Shown one piece after another: positions 45,553 through 56,674 of a stretch of DNA of 64,000 nt. The stretch is taken from the NCBI GenBank assembly GCA_037127255.1, contig JBANSL010000013.1, positions 56,011,688 to 56,075,687 of the forward strand. The letters are read 5' to 3'. The position numbers and the translations under genes are program-made. Under the pieces are notes generated by a model. It searched no databases, was not told where the DNA came from, and worked only from the letters and a program-made list of their open reading frames with translations. Every line of letters starts with the position of its first letter. Within the stretch, counting starts at the first letter, position 1. Source of the DNA: Persicaria tinctoria. Lineage: Eukaryota > Streptophyta > Magnoliopsida > Caryophyllales > Polygonaceae.

Positions 45553-46452
45553 GGCAATTTTACATAAAACCACCCGTTATATATGAGTTTTTTCACTAAA
45601 CCACCTCTTATATTAAAAATTACAACAAACCACCCGTAACACCTCTTCCGTCAACAAATCACCACCTCCCACCCCTTTTTCCTTAAGCTGTTGTTAAAAG
45701 AATGGGAAAAGACACAATTGCCCTTAGCTTTATAAGTCAATATAATAAAGTAATATTAAAAAGACGTAAATACCCTTCTGTAGTTGACCTTCTTCTCCAC
45801 GCTACCCAAATTCTTTACAACACCCCAAATTTGCAGAGGGCATCCGGCAACTTAGACGGCGGTGCCATGACGATTCCAAGAGGCCGGGAATCCGATATTA
45901 TTTCAAGCTCGAATTGCATAAGGCTCGCTACGTACTATTGCGATTGAGAAGAAGGTTAAACTCTATCTATGTGATGGAATGTAAAATTTTAGGGCTTGTG
46001 TATGCCAACTCTTAATTTATACGGGGTTTAAAATTAGTATCATGATTTGGATGCAATTTGTATAAAATTTTGGTCAAAGGACATGTATTGCTGCTGTTGA
46101 TTGTGTGCAAAAGTTATGAATCAATTGGGTTTTGAAATTATGTCGAATTTAGGCTAGTTAGAAGTGTTGTAATGGGATATCAAAATTTTGGGGGTTAGTA
46201 TCCTACTTTAGATGGGGATTAATGGCAAAAGGCTTCCGAAATTACATACACCGGGTGAAAATTTCATGATTATGGTATGCAGTGGTGGTCCATGGTGAAA
46301 ATGTTAACAGTAGTTTACGGAATAGGGTGGGAGGTGGTGTTTTGTTGACGGAAAGGGTGTTACAGCCTTACAGGTGGTTTGTTGTAATTTTTAATATAAG
46401 GGGTGATTTAGGGAAAATACTCCTACATAGAGGTGATTTTCTGTAAAATACC
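45553..46452. mobile_element. 900-bp Mutator-like element with long TIRs
   Basis: The first and last about 135 bp are inverted copies, roughly 80 percent alike by eye, sharing TTATATTAAAAATTACAACA, then TCCGTCAACAAA and CACCACCTCCCACCC. Flanks TTTTCATTA (45,544) and TATTCATTA (46,453) agree at eight of nine bases, the Mutator duplication length. There is no transposase. The middle (about 45,700-46,300) is non-repetitive and contains an 81-codon frame. Confidence 0.88.
45702..45947 (+). other. Short frame inside the Mutator-like element
   Basis: 81 codons beginning MGKDTIALSFISQYNKVILK; no domain recognised. The later part (MTIPRGRESDIISSSNC) could be the start of a captured gene piece. Without a donor sequence this stays unproven. 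Confidence 0.2.
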
Positions 46453-46696
46453 TATTCATTATGCACAGTTAAAGTTGGTAAACAAACCGAATCCAATTCA
46501 ATCGAAATCCGAAATAATCCAAACCCAAAAAATTTTTAAAAAAAATTAAAATAAAAAACTCGAACCAATTGACCCCAACCTAAATCCAAACTAACCTGCC
46601 CAATTACACCTATATGACAGTGTGCCTTTGACCATGAAATTGACAATTACCACCTCTATAGTATTAGACTGCTTAAATTATATACTCCTTTTATCA

Positions 46697-47418
46697 ACAT
46701 CTGAGCCACATGAAAACATTACACTTGCAGTAAGGAAGAAAGTGAAAAAATGAAAAGAGTACGCGCTTGACGCACCCCCTTTCTTCTGTTCTCGAGAACT
46801 CTCCAGTTTTCCCCAAAAGCGGCCGAAAAAAACCCTAGATCTTATAGCCGGCCTCCCCTAAATCCTTCCTCTTATCAAATCTACTCCCAAATCCAGTCTG
46901 ATCCCCAAAACAATGATGTTAATCCCTTATCCAAGCAATTCAATGAGTGGAAGGAGGCAAATCGCCGCCGTGTGGAGAGATTTTACTTGGAAAAAAAGCA
47001 AAGAAAGAAGAAGGATCGACTGGAAGAGAAGCGGTACGGTCGGATGTCTGATCTCTGGTCTATTGTCGTGCTGGGGAAGATCTACAGCGATAGAGGAGGT
47101 AGGGTTTGGAGAAGTCGGCCTCCTCCATGGCCACATATCATGGAAAGGGTTTTACGGCTTTCCTTGCAACCCAAGTTTATCTGTCATCGCCGTACAATCG
47201 GAGAGGTGAGAGCTCGTGTGCACCTCTGTTGCAAGTTTCTGAAGGTTCCGTACGGTGTTCGGAAGGTCAGCGACTCTTATCGCCCCATCTCTCTCCCCCA
47301 AATCTCTATAAAAAAACATGGCTGTGTGGGATCTCTTCACACCCTTTCTGATCTATTCATCTTGCAAAATCTCCTTTTACTTTCATACACTAATACTTGT
47401 CTTCTTTCTCTTGTCACC
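46697..47418 (+). promoter_or_regulatory. LINE 5' leader, presumed internal promoter
   Basis: GC-richer than the flanks, with no long convincing frame. L1 elements start transcription from an internal promoter in this position. No defined motif recognised. Confidence 0.5.
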
Positions 47419-49030
47419 ATGGCGGCATCCTCGTCGGACAAAGGGAAAAAACCAATGGAGGCCGAATCCTTCGGTTTTCCACAGACAAACACCCGAAAGG
47501 ACCAACAAAATCCGACTTTCGGCTCTGACTCGGATGGGACTCCTGTTCCGCCGGGTGTGGAGTCGAAGGTCTCAAAAAAAAATCTCAAAAAGCAGTTGAG
47601 AAAAGCAAGGATTGATGTGCAGATGCTGAGGGATATCCAGGTTGATGTTCAGGCGAACATCTCTACACTCAACAACACTTCTCTGTTCACCACTGTCATA
47701 GGGAAACCGATTGAGGCCAAGGAGATTAGAAGAAAGATCAAGGTCGATTGGATGTTCCTATCAGCGGGCTTTCAGTTGTTTCCTCTCGCCAATAATTGGT
47801 TTGAGCTTAAGTTTGATCTTAAGGAAGATAGAGACAAGGTGTGGGAGGGGAGGCCTTTTCATGTGCTTGGACAGTTCATGCTGTTCCGACCATGGAGTCA
47901 GGCTTTCAATCCTGCCACTGAGTCGGTGTCTAAGCTGGATATGTGGGTTCGCTTTCCGAGGTTACCAACTAAATATGTAAGCGACTCCCTGCTCAAAGCC
48001 ATAGTCGAGAAGAACAAGATCGGAACTGTGATCAGGGTCGCTGCATGCGTTTAACCCGAATGGTGCAAGACTTCGCTACCCGAGGGTCTGTGTCAGTGCA
48101 GATCTGACAAAAATCCCTAACAAAAGGGTCCTGGTGGCAAACGAGATGGGGGAACTGGAATCCTACCCAATTTGGTTCGAAGATTTCCCGGAAGGGTGTG
48201 GGAGTTGTGGAAGTACAGAGCATCTATTTGAGAACTGCCCAGGGAGGAGAGTTTGCAATGATGGTGGAAGCGGCATTATGGGGGCCGGGCCTGAGGATGT
48301 TCCCATGGCCGACAATGCAGTTGGGCAATCCAATGATGGTGGTGAATGGATAAATGTAGCAAGAAAGTCGAAGCCGATCCCTCCTCCCTCCTTTGGGCAT
48401 TCAAAGGAAGACCTGTGGAAATCCTTTGGCAAAAATGTCGATCTAAGCTCTGATTCATCCTCGGATGACTCATCCTCTACTGCTGGTGAGAATTCCTCTA
48501 TCTCTATCACTGAATCTGTGGTGGTGGAACTCCTTCCACCTGTCCCTGAGATTGAGGAGTATGAAGTTGTTGAAGAATACCAAGAAAGTGAAGAAGAAGC
48601 CCCTGTTACTGAACACCCAAATGATGCCAATCCAATTGCACTTGAGGCTGATTTCCAAGATCCCGAGTACTACGAAGCCGACGATGAAGAAATGCTTGAA
48701 GTGGAGGGAGACTATGATGGAGGAATGGTACCCTGTGGCATCCTTTCTGACTTCACCCAGGAAGATTTTGAGCGCCTACTGGGTAACATTCCTGCCTCAT
48801 CTAAATTCACTTTACCAAATCTCTACGACCCTGATTGTCTCCTACCAAGCTCCTGTAATGCTCTTGCTGCTCCCTCGGCCTCTTCTCCGGCCTTGAGGTT
48901 TGAGCAGCAGGGCGTTGAGGGGCCTGTCAAGTCTGAGTCGGGCAAGCAGAAGCTCGGGATTGAGGAAGGTGAAACTGCCTGCTCCAAGTTGTTGGGTGGA
49001 GGCGGTAAAAGGGGTAAAAATGATGAGTAA
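47419..49030 (+). pseudogene. LINE ORF1, DUF4283 and zinc knuckle, one frameshift
   Basis: Start at MAASSSDKGKKPMEAES (ATG in CACCATGG, a good plant context). The DUF4283 domain runs to about residue 210 (IGKPIEAKEIRRKIKVDWMF, ANNWFELKF, DMWVRFPRLP). At about 48,044-48,048 a four-base insertion ends the frame (stop 48,054); the other frame continues at once with the domain end, then CGSCGSTEHLFENC and an acidic Glu/Asp/Ser-rich tail to 49,030. ORF1 would bind LINE RNA. With the insertion removed, the frame would be continuous. Confidence 0.88.
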
Positions 49031-49873
49031 AAAGCCAGCGAGATTGCTTCTTGGTATCCTAAGGTGGTGGGATATCGAGAACCAGGAAGGAAGGATCACC
49101 ACCTCTTTTGTGCAAGTGCCTGAAGCTGTCAAGTATGCATATTGGAGGAGTAAAGGTATTTCCAGGTTTGAAGAAATAAAACTTTTTGCAAGCATCATCT
49201 TTGATGGTGTGAACCTTGGGCCGGTCTATGTTCTCATGTCTATGCAGTGTCTGGCAGTTGTAAATACAGTTTCATGTTACATTTCAGTTTGTTTAGGAGA
49301 TTCTCGTCGTCTGAATCGTAGGAGTGATGGAACAATTGTTGTAGGGGTTCAATGTCTATGTAACTGGGTTTGTTAGACTGAACTGTTTTCTAAGATGTTT
49401 ATATATCTATCCAGCGGCTATATTTCTGTTAATAGGTTTTGCAAGATTAGCATAGCTGTGCAGAGTTTTATTGAGACTAGACAATTTGCTTTAAGGAGCT
49501 TGCTAGTGCTTAGCATCTCTTTAGAGTCGAATGCGAAAACTTATTTTTACTCTATTATTGGTAAAAGGAAACAAAACTCTAAAGACATACGCAATAGTCT
49601 AGTGAAGAGGAAGCAAAATCCACAATCAAGAATAGCAAGATCAATCCATCGTTGGGCAATGAACTCGCATTGCTTGGGGTGTTAGTCTAAATATACCAAA
49701 GGTTCTAAGAACATAAATCTCAATTGTGTAGAGCCGGCAAATATTACAATTAAAAACATAACCTCATTTCAAACCCAAAGGTCCTCGCAGTCAACTTACC
49801 GATGCCTACCAATTGTTTACTTCTCGACTTTTCAGGAGAAGCATAACATTTCTAGGGGAAGGTTTATATTAGG
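49031..49873 (+). other. LINE spacer between ORF1 and ORF2
   Basis: About 0.84 kb with short frames only. Longer than the usual short inter-ORF gap; may include 3' parts of ORF1 region or leader for ORF2. Confidence 0.5.
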
Positions 49874-50790
49874 TTGTCCATGAAAATAGGAGCGTGGAAT
49901 GTTAGAGGGTTTGGCCGCCCGAATTTCTGGGCCGAAATCAACACTTTATGTAAAATTCAGAATATTCAACTAATGGCAATAATGGAGACAAAATCAGAAA
50001 ATATTCCTGACAAAAAACTATGGCGAAATGTTGGATTTGATTCTGCTTGCTGGGTCCCAGCTCGCGGAAAATTTGGGGGGATATGAGTTCTATGGAAAGC
50101 TCACCACCTAACCCAAGAATCAATTTCAGTAGCAACGACGAGGGAAAGATTTATATGCTTAGAATATGAAAACCATGAAGTAAATTTTAAATGCAAAATT
50201 TTCATGGCCTATGGTCCGGCTCAAGAAAGGGATAAGTGCCAATTTTGGGAAGAGATAGGAGAAATGATAGTTGAATCCACAATCCCATGTATTTTAATGG
50301 GGGGTCTCAATGAGATAGCGGAAAGCAATGATAAACAGGGAGGGGCAGAACCTTCAATGTCACGTTTTCGAAGGATTGCAGACATTAAAGAAAGGGGAGA
50401 ACTTATCGACATTCCCTTTATAGGGAATAGGTTTACTTGGAGGAAAAAAAAGCCAGGAGAAGACAACACTCTAGAGAGACTGGATAGAGTGCTTGTTCAA
50501 ACAGAGGTTATCGACAAATGCCCATCCTTACGAGTAATGCATCACGCCTTCTCAACTTCGGATCACTGTTCGATATCTGTAGATTTTCAGATAGGAACCC
50601 AGCCAAGACCCGCTCCTTTTATGTTTGAAAATATGTGGCTAAAAAGAAAAGACTTGAGGAATATTGTAAAACAGGCATGGAGGGCAAATTGCGGAGGTTC
50701 GGCTATGTTCCAGCTGACTAAGTATTAAAAGCAAAAATTAAGGAGTGGAACCAAAAAACATTCGGAAATATATTTAAGCAACTGAAGGAA
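49874..50790 (+). pseudogene. LINE ORF2 endonuclease (APE type)
   Basis: Begins MSMKIGAWNVRGFGRP; the Asn of WNVRG, the METK Glu, MAYGP, and the STSDHCSISVDF motif with the final Asp-His are all visible, so the APE catalytic set is present. A TGA at 50,084-50,086 replaces an expected TGG, and the frame stays open beyond it. A one-base shift near 50,725 ends the frame at 50,728. The enzyme would nick the target to prime reverse transcription. Confidence 0.88.
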
Positions 50791-53410
50791 GTGGAGAAAG
50801 ATCTGATTGAGGTCCAAAACTTATTATGTGAAAGTGTGGATAACAATTTAGACACTAAACAGATAAGGCTGTTAAAAAAGAAAGATGCGTTAATCAATTT
50901 CCATAAAACATATTGGAGTCAACGAGCGAAGACTAAACATGTTAAGTTAGCAGACACAAACTCGTCATATTTCCACAAGATAGCGTCTGGTAGGCGAAAT
51001 AGGAAAATAATCAGATCAATTAATACAGCAGAAGGCATACAAATTATGGGAGAGGAAAATATTAAAGTAGAGATACAAAAGGATTTTGAAAAACGCTTTA
51101 GAGGAGATAGGCCAAATCAATCAAGATGGAGTGAAACAATGAATCTAATCTCTCCGTGCATTTCAGACAGAAAACGCTGAACTAATAAAACCTGTGGGGA
51201 ATAGTGAGGTTAAAAGGGCGGTTTTTAGCCTAGGGAAAAATAAATCGCCATGCCCGGATGGGTTCACAACAGAATTTTATAAAACATATTGGGATATTGT
51301 TGGTCCGTCTGTGATACGAGCCGTTAATTTTTTTTTCATATTAGGAAAGATGCTGCAGCAAGTGAATCATACTTTCATCACTCTACTCCCAAAAACAGAT
51401 AACCCGACTACAACAAATAATTACAGACCTATTAGTTTATGCTCAAGTATGTACAAAATCATTTCCAAAATTCTGACAGAATGGCTGAAGAGCGCAATGG
51501 GTAAACTAATCCACCCTCTTCAAGGTGCTTTTGTAGCGGACAGAGCGATACAAGACAATGTGCTTATTGCCCATGAATTTTTCCATTCTTTCAAGACTAG
51601 GCTTGGGTCAGAGGGATGGATGGCAATAAAATTGGATATGGAAAAAGCATATGATAGGGTAAAATGGGACTTTTCCTGGGAAATAATGGAGAGATTTGGT
51701 TTCCATCCGACGTTCATCAACTGGATAAAAGAATGTGTTTCTACTGCCTCCTTTTCTATTCTCGTGAACAATTCTCCAACACAAGTATTCTGCCCTTCGA
51801 GGGTCATTCGACAAGGTGATCCTATTTCCCCATACCTATTTATACTAGGGGCAGAAATATTTAGCAGACGACTACATCAGGAATCGTTACAGCCTTCGAG
51901 TAAAGTTGGATTTAGATTTGGTCGTGGAGGCCCCTCAATACCTTTCTTAGCATTTGCGGACGACATAATTATATTCTCAAAAGCTTCTTTAGAGGCCAGC
52001 CAAAAGGTCAAAGAAATAATAGAAGAGTATTGCCAGCTATCGGGTCAGAAAGTTAACTTCCATAAATCATCCGTTCAAACCACCAAAGGTGTTCCTGGCA
52101 ACAGAATTCAACTACTACAGAACTCCCTTCAAGCTCCCCATACAAGGGCAATGGAGAAATACCTAGGTTGCCTAATAATAAGCGGAAAGGTAAACAAAAG
52201 CACTTTTGAGGAAATTGTGATTAAGACAAAAAACCTACTATCTAAGTGGAAAGCTAATTCTATCTCGCAACAGGGTAGAGCCACTCTAATTAACGCTAAT
52301 CTAGCGGCTAAACCTCTATTTGCAATGCAAAGCTTCATGCTGCCAGCATCGATTCATAAAAATCTCGATCAAATAAACCGTTATTTCTTCTGGAATAAAG
52401 ATTTACAACATAGACCCCTAATTAGTTGGGATAGAATATGTAGGCCAAAGAGCAAAGGTGGCCTGGGAATAAGAAAGTCTCAAACTATGAATGAAGAATT
52501 ACAGATGAAATTACTGTGGAAAACACTTGCAGAACCACATAACATGTGGGTACAAATAATAAAACATAAATACCTAAAACAGTCTGACATCTTAAACTAT
52601 GAACAAACCAAAAATGCATCATGGCAATGGAGAAATGCTTCATCGTTAATTCCTAAGTTCAAAACCGGCTTGGTATGGTCAATAGGGGATGGGGCATCTA
52701 TTAAATTCTGGACGGATAGGTGGGTCAACAACACGACAATAGAACAAATCACCGACAGACGACTTATACTGAATGAGAATTTATCTGTTAGCGAATTCAT
52801 TACGAATGTGCAGTGGGATAGAAGCAAACTTTCGGAAATCATCAACCAAGAATTGGTCCAAACAATAATGGACACCCCACTACCGACAAAAGCAATGCCA
52901 GATAGACTCTACTGGTGGCCTGACAAAAAGAGGTGGTTTACAACATCAAGCGCAGTTAAATTGATATCGAATATTGGTTCATTTGCGCATGATCCTAATT
53001 GCTGGATTTGGAAGGTGGATACGCTACCAAAAATTAAAAATTTCCTGTGGAAATTAGCTCAGGATGGTTTACCAACAAAAGACAGATTGAGCAAACGAGG
53101 AACCCCAATACATACCCAATGTGTATTATGTGATGCTGGGGTAGAGGATGAACAACACCTATTTATAGAATGCCCGTTTGCTCATAATAATGGGCTATCA
53201 TTACCACGACAAGTCAACTTTTTCAATCAGAGTAGTAACTCTAGGTGGAGTGGAAAATCAATAATGAATCTCTTAGGGTCACAAACGACGAAGGAAGAAA
53301 AGGTAGAGATAGCTGTAAGATGGTGGACGCTATGGTTCTTTAGGAACCAACTAGCTTTTGAAAGAAACAAAAAAACCAGTTTTGTGGGAGATCCAGCGGT
53401 TTGTTCATAA
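50791..53410 (+). pseudogene. LINE ORF2 reverse transcriptase and zf-RVT
   Basis: The linker frame (to 51,180) has a shift near 51,170, then 738 open codons run to 53,410. They hold SPCPDGFTTEFYKTYW (one change from the usual SPGPDG), NYRPISLC, KLDMEKAYDRV, IRQGDPISPYLF and FLAFADDIIIF with the catalytic Asp pair, then EKYLGCLII, WASWQW-like blocks and the zf-RVT with CVLCDAGVEDEQHLFIEC. The stop comes from one extra A in an A7 run near 53,369-53,375. RT and zf-RVT act during target-primed synthesis. Confidence 0.92.
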
Positions 53411-53990
53411 CGTAAAAGATCAATGGAAAAAGGCATGCTCGGAGGGGGATGAACTAACTGCCGCAATACCTAACCCCATGCTACACCAGAAGAAGAAAAT
53501 AAGTAGAAAGAATCTTAGATGGCGTAAGTCGGATCCTAGGTTCCTGAAAATGAATTTCGATGGAGAAACTGATAGCTTAGGACAATCTACAGCAGGGTTT
53601 ATAATCAGGGACCATGAGGGAAAGATGATATCGGTGGGTGCAAAGAAGCTAGGAGGTCAATCCCCCCTGATGGCAGAAAGCATGGCCTTGCAACTAGGTC
53701 TTCACGCAATCAGACAACTTCAACGTACAAATGTAATCATAGAAGGTGACTCTAAAATCGTTATAGACTGCCTACAACATAATAAAACATGTCCATGGAA
53801 AATTGAGCTAATTATGGGAGACATTAAGAGACAACTTACAGAATTTGAACATGTGTCTTTTTCACACGTGCCCCGTGAGGGAAACAGGTCGGCTGACAAG
53901 GTTGCACACCTTGACCGTCTTGTTAATGGGGCGGCCTTGTCACTACACAATGATCTTATTGATCTCATCCGTCGGGATGCAATCGGTTAG
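53376..53990 (+). pseudogene. LINE ORF2 RNase H domain
   Basis: The frame shifted by the A7 run continues with PVLWEIQRFVHNVKDQW, then the RNase H: LKMNFDGETDSLGQSTAGF (Asp), MAESMALQLGL (Glu), IIEGDSKIVIDCL (Asp), FSHVPREGNRSADKVAHL (last Asp), ending RRDAIG at 53,990. All four acidic residues remain; only the upstream shift separates it from RT. Confidence 0.9.
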
Positions 53991-54050
53991 GATTTTCTAA
54001 CCGAATTCTTACGTATTAAAAAAAAATAAAAAAATATACTCCTTTTATCA

Positions 54051-54559
54051 CTAGAAATGTGAAATCATTTTCTTCTCACCTGTACTCCATAAATTAGAGA
54101 TAACCCAATTTATTTCTTAACTTGCTTATACGTTATACGTAACCCAATTTATTTCTTAACAATAAAAGGTTTTTCCTTTGTTTGAATAGGAAATTAAAGC
54201 GATGTATGGTGTTGGTGGGATGGAGCTTTCCTCTTACGCAACCCGTATACGTATTCAGTGGCGAACGATAATTTACCAAATAAAACTTTGTGTAAGGAGT
54301 TCATTACGGGTTTTGTTTGACATATGCTGTATTTTGTTCACTTGAAAAGCTCTTACAAAATTAAATAAACTTAATTATTTTTATTAGGTAAAATTCGCAA
54401 GCATACCAAAACCTTCCCAGTATATATCCTGTACTAGCCTCCTTTAGAAAATAAACGAGTTCAAGTCGAGTTTTTATCAAGCGAGTATGAGTCAAATTCG
54501 AACTACTCGTGTTCACATAACCCCTAGACTTTAGTATATATAAATATAGATGAAGACAG
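54051..54559. other. No gene recognised
   Basis: AT-rich flank between the LINE and the small LTR element. AACCCAATTTATTTCTTAAC occurs twice, near 54,102 and 54,141. Confidence 0.5.
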
Positions 54560-54764
54560 TGTTAGGATTCTAGATCTTCCATGGATGATTGAGAGATTGA
54601 GGTGAGGATATTAAACGAGAGATTAGAGAGAGCGAGAGATAGAAGGAGATGGAACAGAATTGATTCAACGATGCCCTGTACAATACACTTTGTAGGTATT
54701 TATAACCCCAAACCCAACTTTCTACTAATTACACCTATTAACCCTATTATACTAATTTTTAACA
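54560..54764 (-). repeat. 3' LTR of the small element
   Basis: 205 bp, with TATAAATA on the minus strand near 54,700, shared with the other LTR. Confidence 0.9.
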
Positions 54765-54777
54765 TTACTCCCCTGTT
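54765..54777 (-). promoter_or_regulatory. Polypurine tract of the small element
   Basis: The minus strand reads AACAGGGGAGTAA directly before the 3' LTR. Confidence 0.8.
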
Positions 54778-55360
54778 TATAAAGCATTATCATCAATGCT
54801 TATACAATGTAAAAGTACGTAGGAGTCAAAATAAAAACAAAAATACAACAATATTTCTACTGTTGTCACTCCCGAAGTGTGTATGCAAAATTAAAAGGAG
54901 CACCATCTTCAAACTCATTTATTTCAACCTTGCAGCATGCCTTCACTACGACAGCAACCAATCCTCTTATGACATCCCCCATTCCACCTTAAAAACATGT
55001 CAAAGAGATCCCTTCAAACGTGGCTTGCAATTGTAGAGAGGCCCTAATCCACTTAACAAAAGGCCTGCACTGTGAGATTAAACTTGCAAAAGCTTGCAAC
55101 TATGCACCATTATGGAATGCAGCAACACGTTTTCAGCACTCACCAACTACGGGTCACTTGCTTATGATAGCAACAACTCATGACAACAAATAAACGAAAA
55201 TGAAACCTCTCCCGATGCGAGCAATTCCTCTATCAAATGGCGATGATCCCAACCCATTCTTTACAAGATTGTGATCAAGTTTTCGACCCAAGGTTAACTT
55301 CTCAACCTTGAAAGATTTGGGGAGTATTGCAAGTTTGACTGATTCCCCATAACCTATTCC

Positions 55361-56065
55361 TCATGGATAAAAAACTAGAGTGCCAAAAGTAACTCCCCGA
55401 CACCTTGATTCCGTAAACAGCCCTGCACACGTCTTAGGAATTTTATTATCTTCACTTATTGCAATCTCGGGTTTCCCTCTGTCATAGGGCCATGGAATTG
55501 CAGTGAACTCCATCTGATTACTTCTAAGAAATTTCTCATCAACAAGTGCAACCCACACTTTATCTCTTCTAGGCATTTTCCCAAACACCTTGCGTGCACT
55601 AATGTTTCCTAGACATTCATTTGAAATCATTCTTAAATTTGCCAGCCTAATTTCCCACAGTTCAATCAAGAGGTTCACCAATCCACCCAATTCGTCTCTC
55701 CTTAAAGACTTGTACTGAGTTTGGAGTTCGTTTTCTTGATTCGTGTATACACTCAAGACTTCAATTTGGTTTGCTTTTGCAACTGGAGCTTCAACCTCTT
55801 CCTGGCAATCTTGCATTTCATCATCAGTTGTGAGACCTGGCGTTTGCGTCTCGTGCTCCTCCCTTGGTGATTTTGTTACTTCAGTTTCATTTAATTCAGC
55901 GTCACCAAGAACACTTTCCGAGGGTGCCTTGAACGTCCAATCGGTGATTCTTAGGGAATCCTTAATGACTGGAGCTTCGAGCACGCTGATTGAGAGGTGC
56001 TCATTTACAACCGGAAACCCTATCTGGTTTCTGTCAACAACCCCGTCTTCAAACGCTTGCACCAA
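55361..56065 (-). other. Unknown 234-codon frame in the small LTR element
   Basis: Minus-strand frame with an acidic middle (many Glu, Asp, Thr), then LVNLLIELWEIRLANLR and a basic stretch FGKMPRRDKVWVALVDEKFL. No protease (DSG/DTG), RT or zinc knuckle is present. It could be a captured host gene segment or a fast-evolving gag extension. I do not recognise it. It follows the gag-like frame after a frame change near 56,100. Confidence 0.35.
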
Positions 56066-56127
56066 TAGTGAATCCGTCTCCGATGGGACTCTTTCCGCCC
56101 TTGTCTAGCCGTTTGTAACCCATTTAA

Positions 56128-56412
56128 TCAATTCTTGAATAGATTTGTTGTGGAGCGTAGCCAATTCCATGGCATCCACCAATTTTTTGGCCTCCCCAAT
56201 TTGACTAGGGATTGGATCTTCAATTTCACCTCGTCGATATAGCACGAGATGAAGTATGATTCAGGCAAATACGGATTGATGAACAAAATCTCTAATCGGA
56301 GTTCCCCAAACTGCTCATTGTACTCCTCAAGGCCATCCTCTTGGATGAAATTGTTGAATTCTTCAAGAATCTCCATGGCTCGTTCCTTGGTTGCGATTGT
56401 GTTTGTCGGCAT
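56128..56412 (-). pseudogene. Ty3/gypsy-type gag fragment
   Basis: 94 codons. The middle, LEEYNEQFGELRLEILFINP then LPESYFISCYIDEVKLKIQ, follows the retrotrans_gag pattern (FxxLR, hydrophobic, LPExYFxSxFIxGLKxxI). It would make a capsid-like protein. The zinc knuckle is not seen. It ends at a stop soon after the domain. Confidence 0.65.
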
Positions 56413-56449
56413 CTTATGCCATTCCCAGAACAGGTCGGAAGATCGACGA

Positions 56450-56461
56450 GCTTTGATACCA
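56450..56461 (-). promoter_or_regulatory. Primer-binding site of the small element
   Basis: The minus strand reads TGGTATCAAAGC, one base from the initiator tRNA-Met site, three bases inside the 5' LTR. Confidence 0.85.
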
Positions 56462-56464
56462 ATT

Positions 56465-56669
56465 TGTTAGGAACATAGATTTTCCATGGATGATTGAGAG
56501 GTTGAGGTGAGGAGATTGAACGAGAGATTAGAGAGAGCGAGAGATAGAAGGAGTTGAAACTGAGTTGATTCAACGATGCCCCGTACAATACACTTTGTGG
56601 GTATTTATAACCCCAAGCCCAACTTTCTACTAATTACATCTATTAACCCTATTATACTAATTCCTAATA
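56465..56669 (-). repeat. 5' LTR of the small element
   Basis: 205 bp, with the same TATAAATA motif as the 3' LTR. Confidence 0.9.
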
Positions 56670-56674
56670 GACAA

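Larger units (their letters stand above)
46697..54034 (+). mobile_element. Full-length L1-type LINE with 16-bp target duplication
   Basis: TATACTCCTTTTATCA stands at both ends (46,681-46,696 and 54,035-54,050) without mismatch. Between them lie a 5' leader of 722 bp, ORF1 (DUF4283, zinc knuckle), a 0.85-kb spacer, ORF2 (endonuclease, RT, zf-RVT, RNase H) and an A-rich tail (54,017-54,034). Full length and a perfect duplication mean a fairly recent insertion, yet I count five coding lesions, so the source may already have been damaged or the errors came with reverse transcription and later decay. Confidence 0.95.
54560..56669 (-). mobile_element. Small LTR retrotransposon with gag-like frame only
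   Basis: 205-bp LTRs (54,560-54,764 and 56,465-56,669) with TGTTAGGA and TTAACA/TAATA ends differ at about 18 positions by eye. Flanks GACAG (54,555) and GACAA (56,670) agree at four of five bases. A primer-binding site and a polypurine tract are in place on the minus strand. The 1.7-kb interior has a gag-like frame and a second unknown frame, but no protease, RT or integrase. It fits the TR-GAG idea: non-autonomous elements keeping only gag. Confidence 0.88.
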
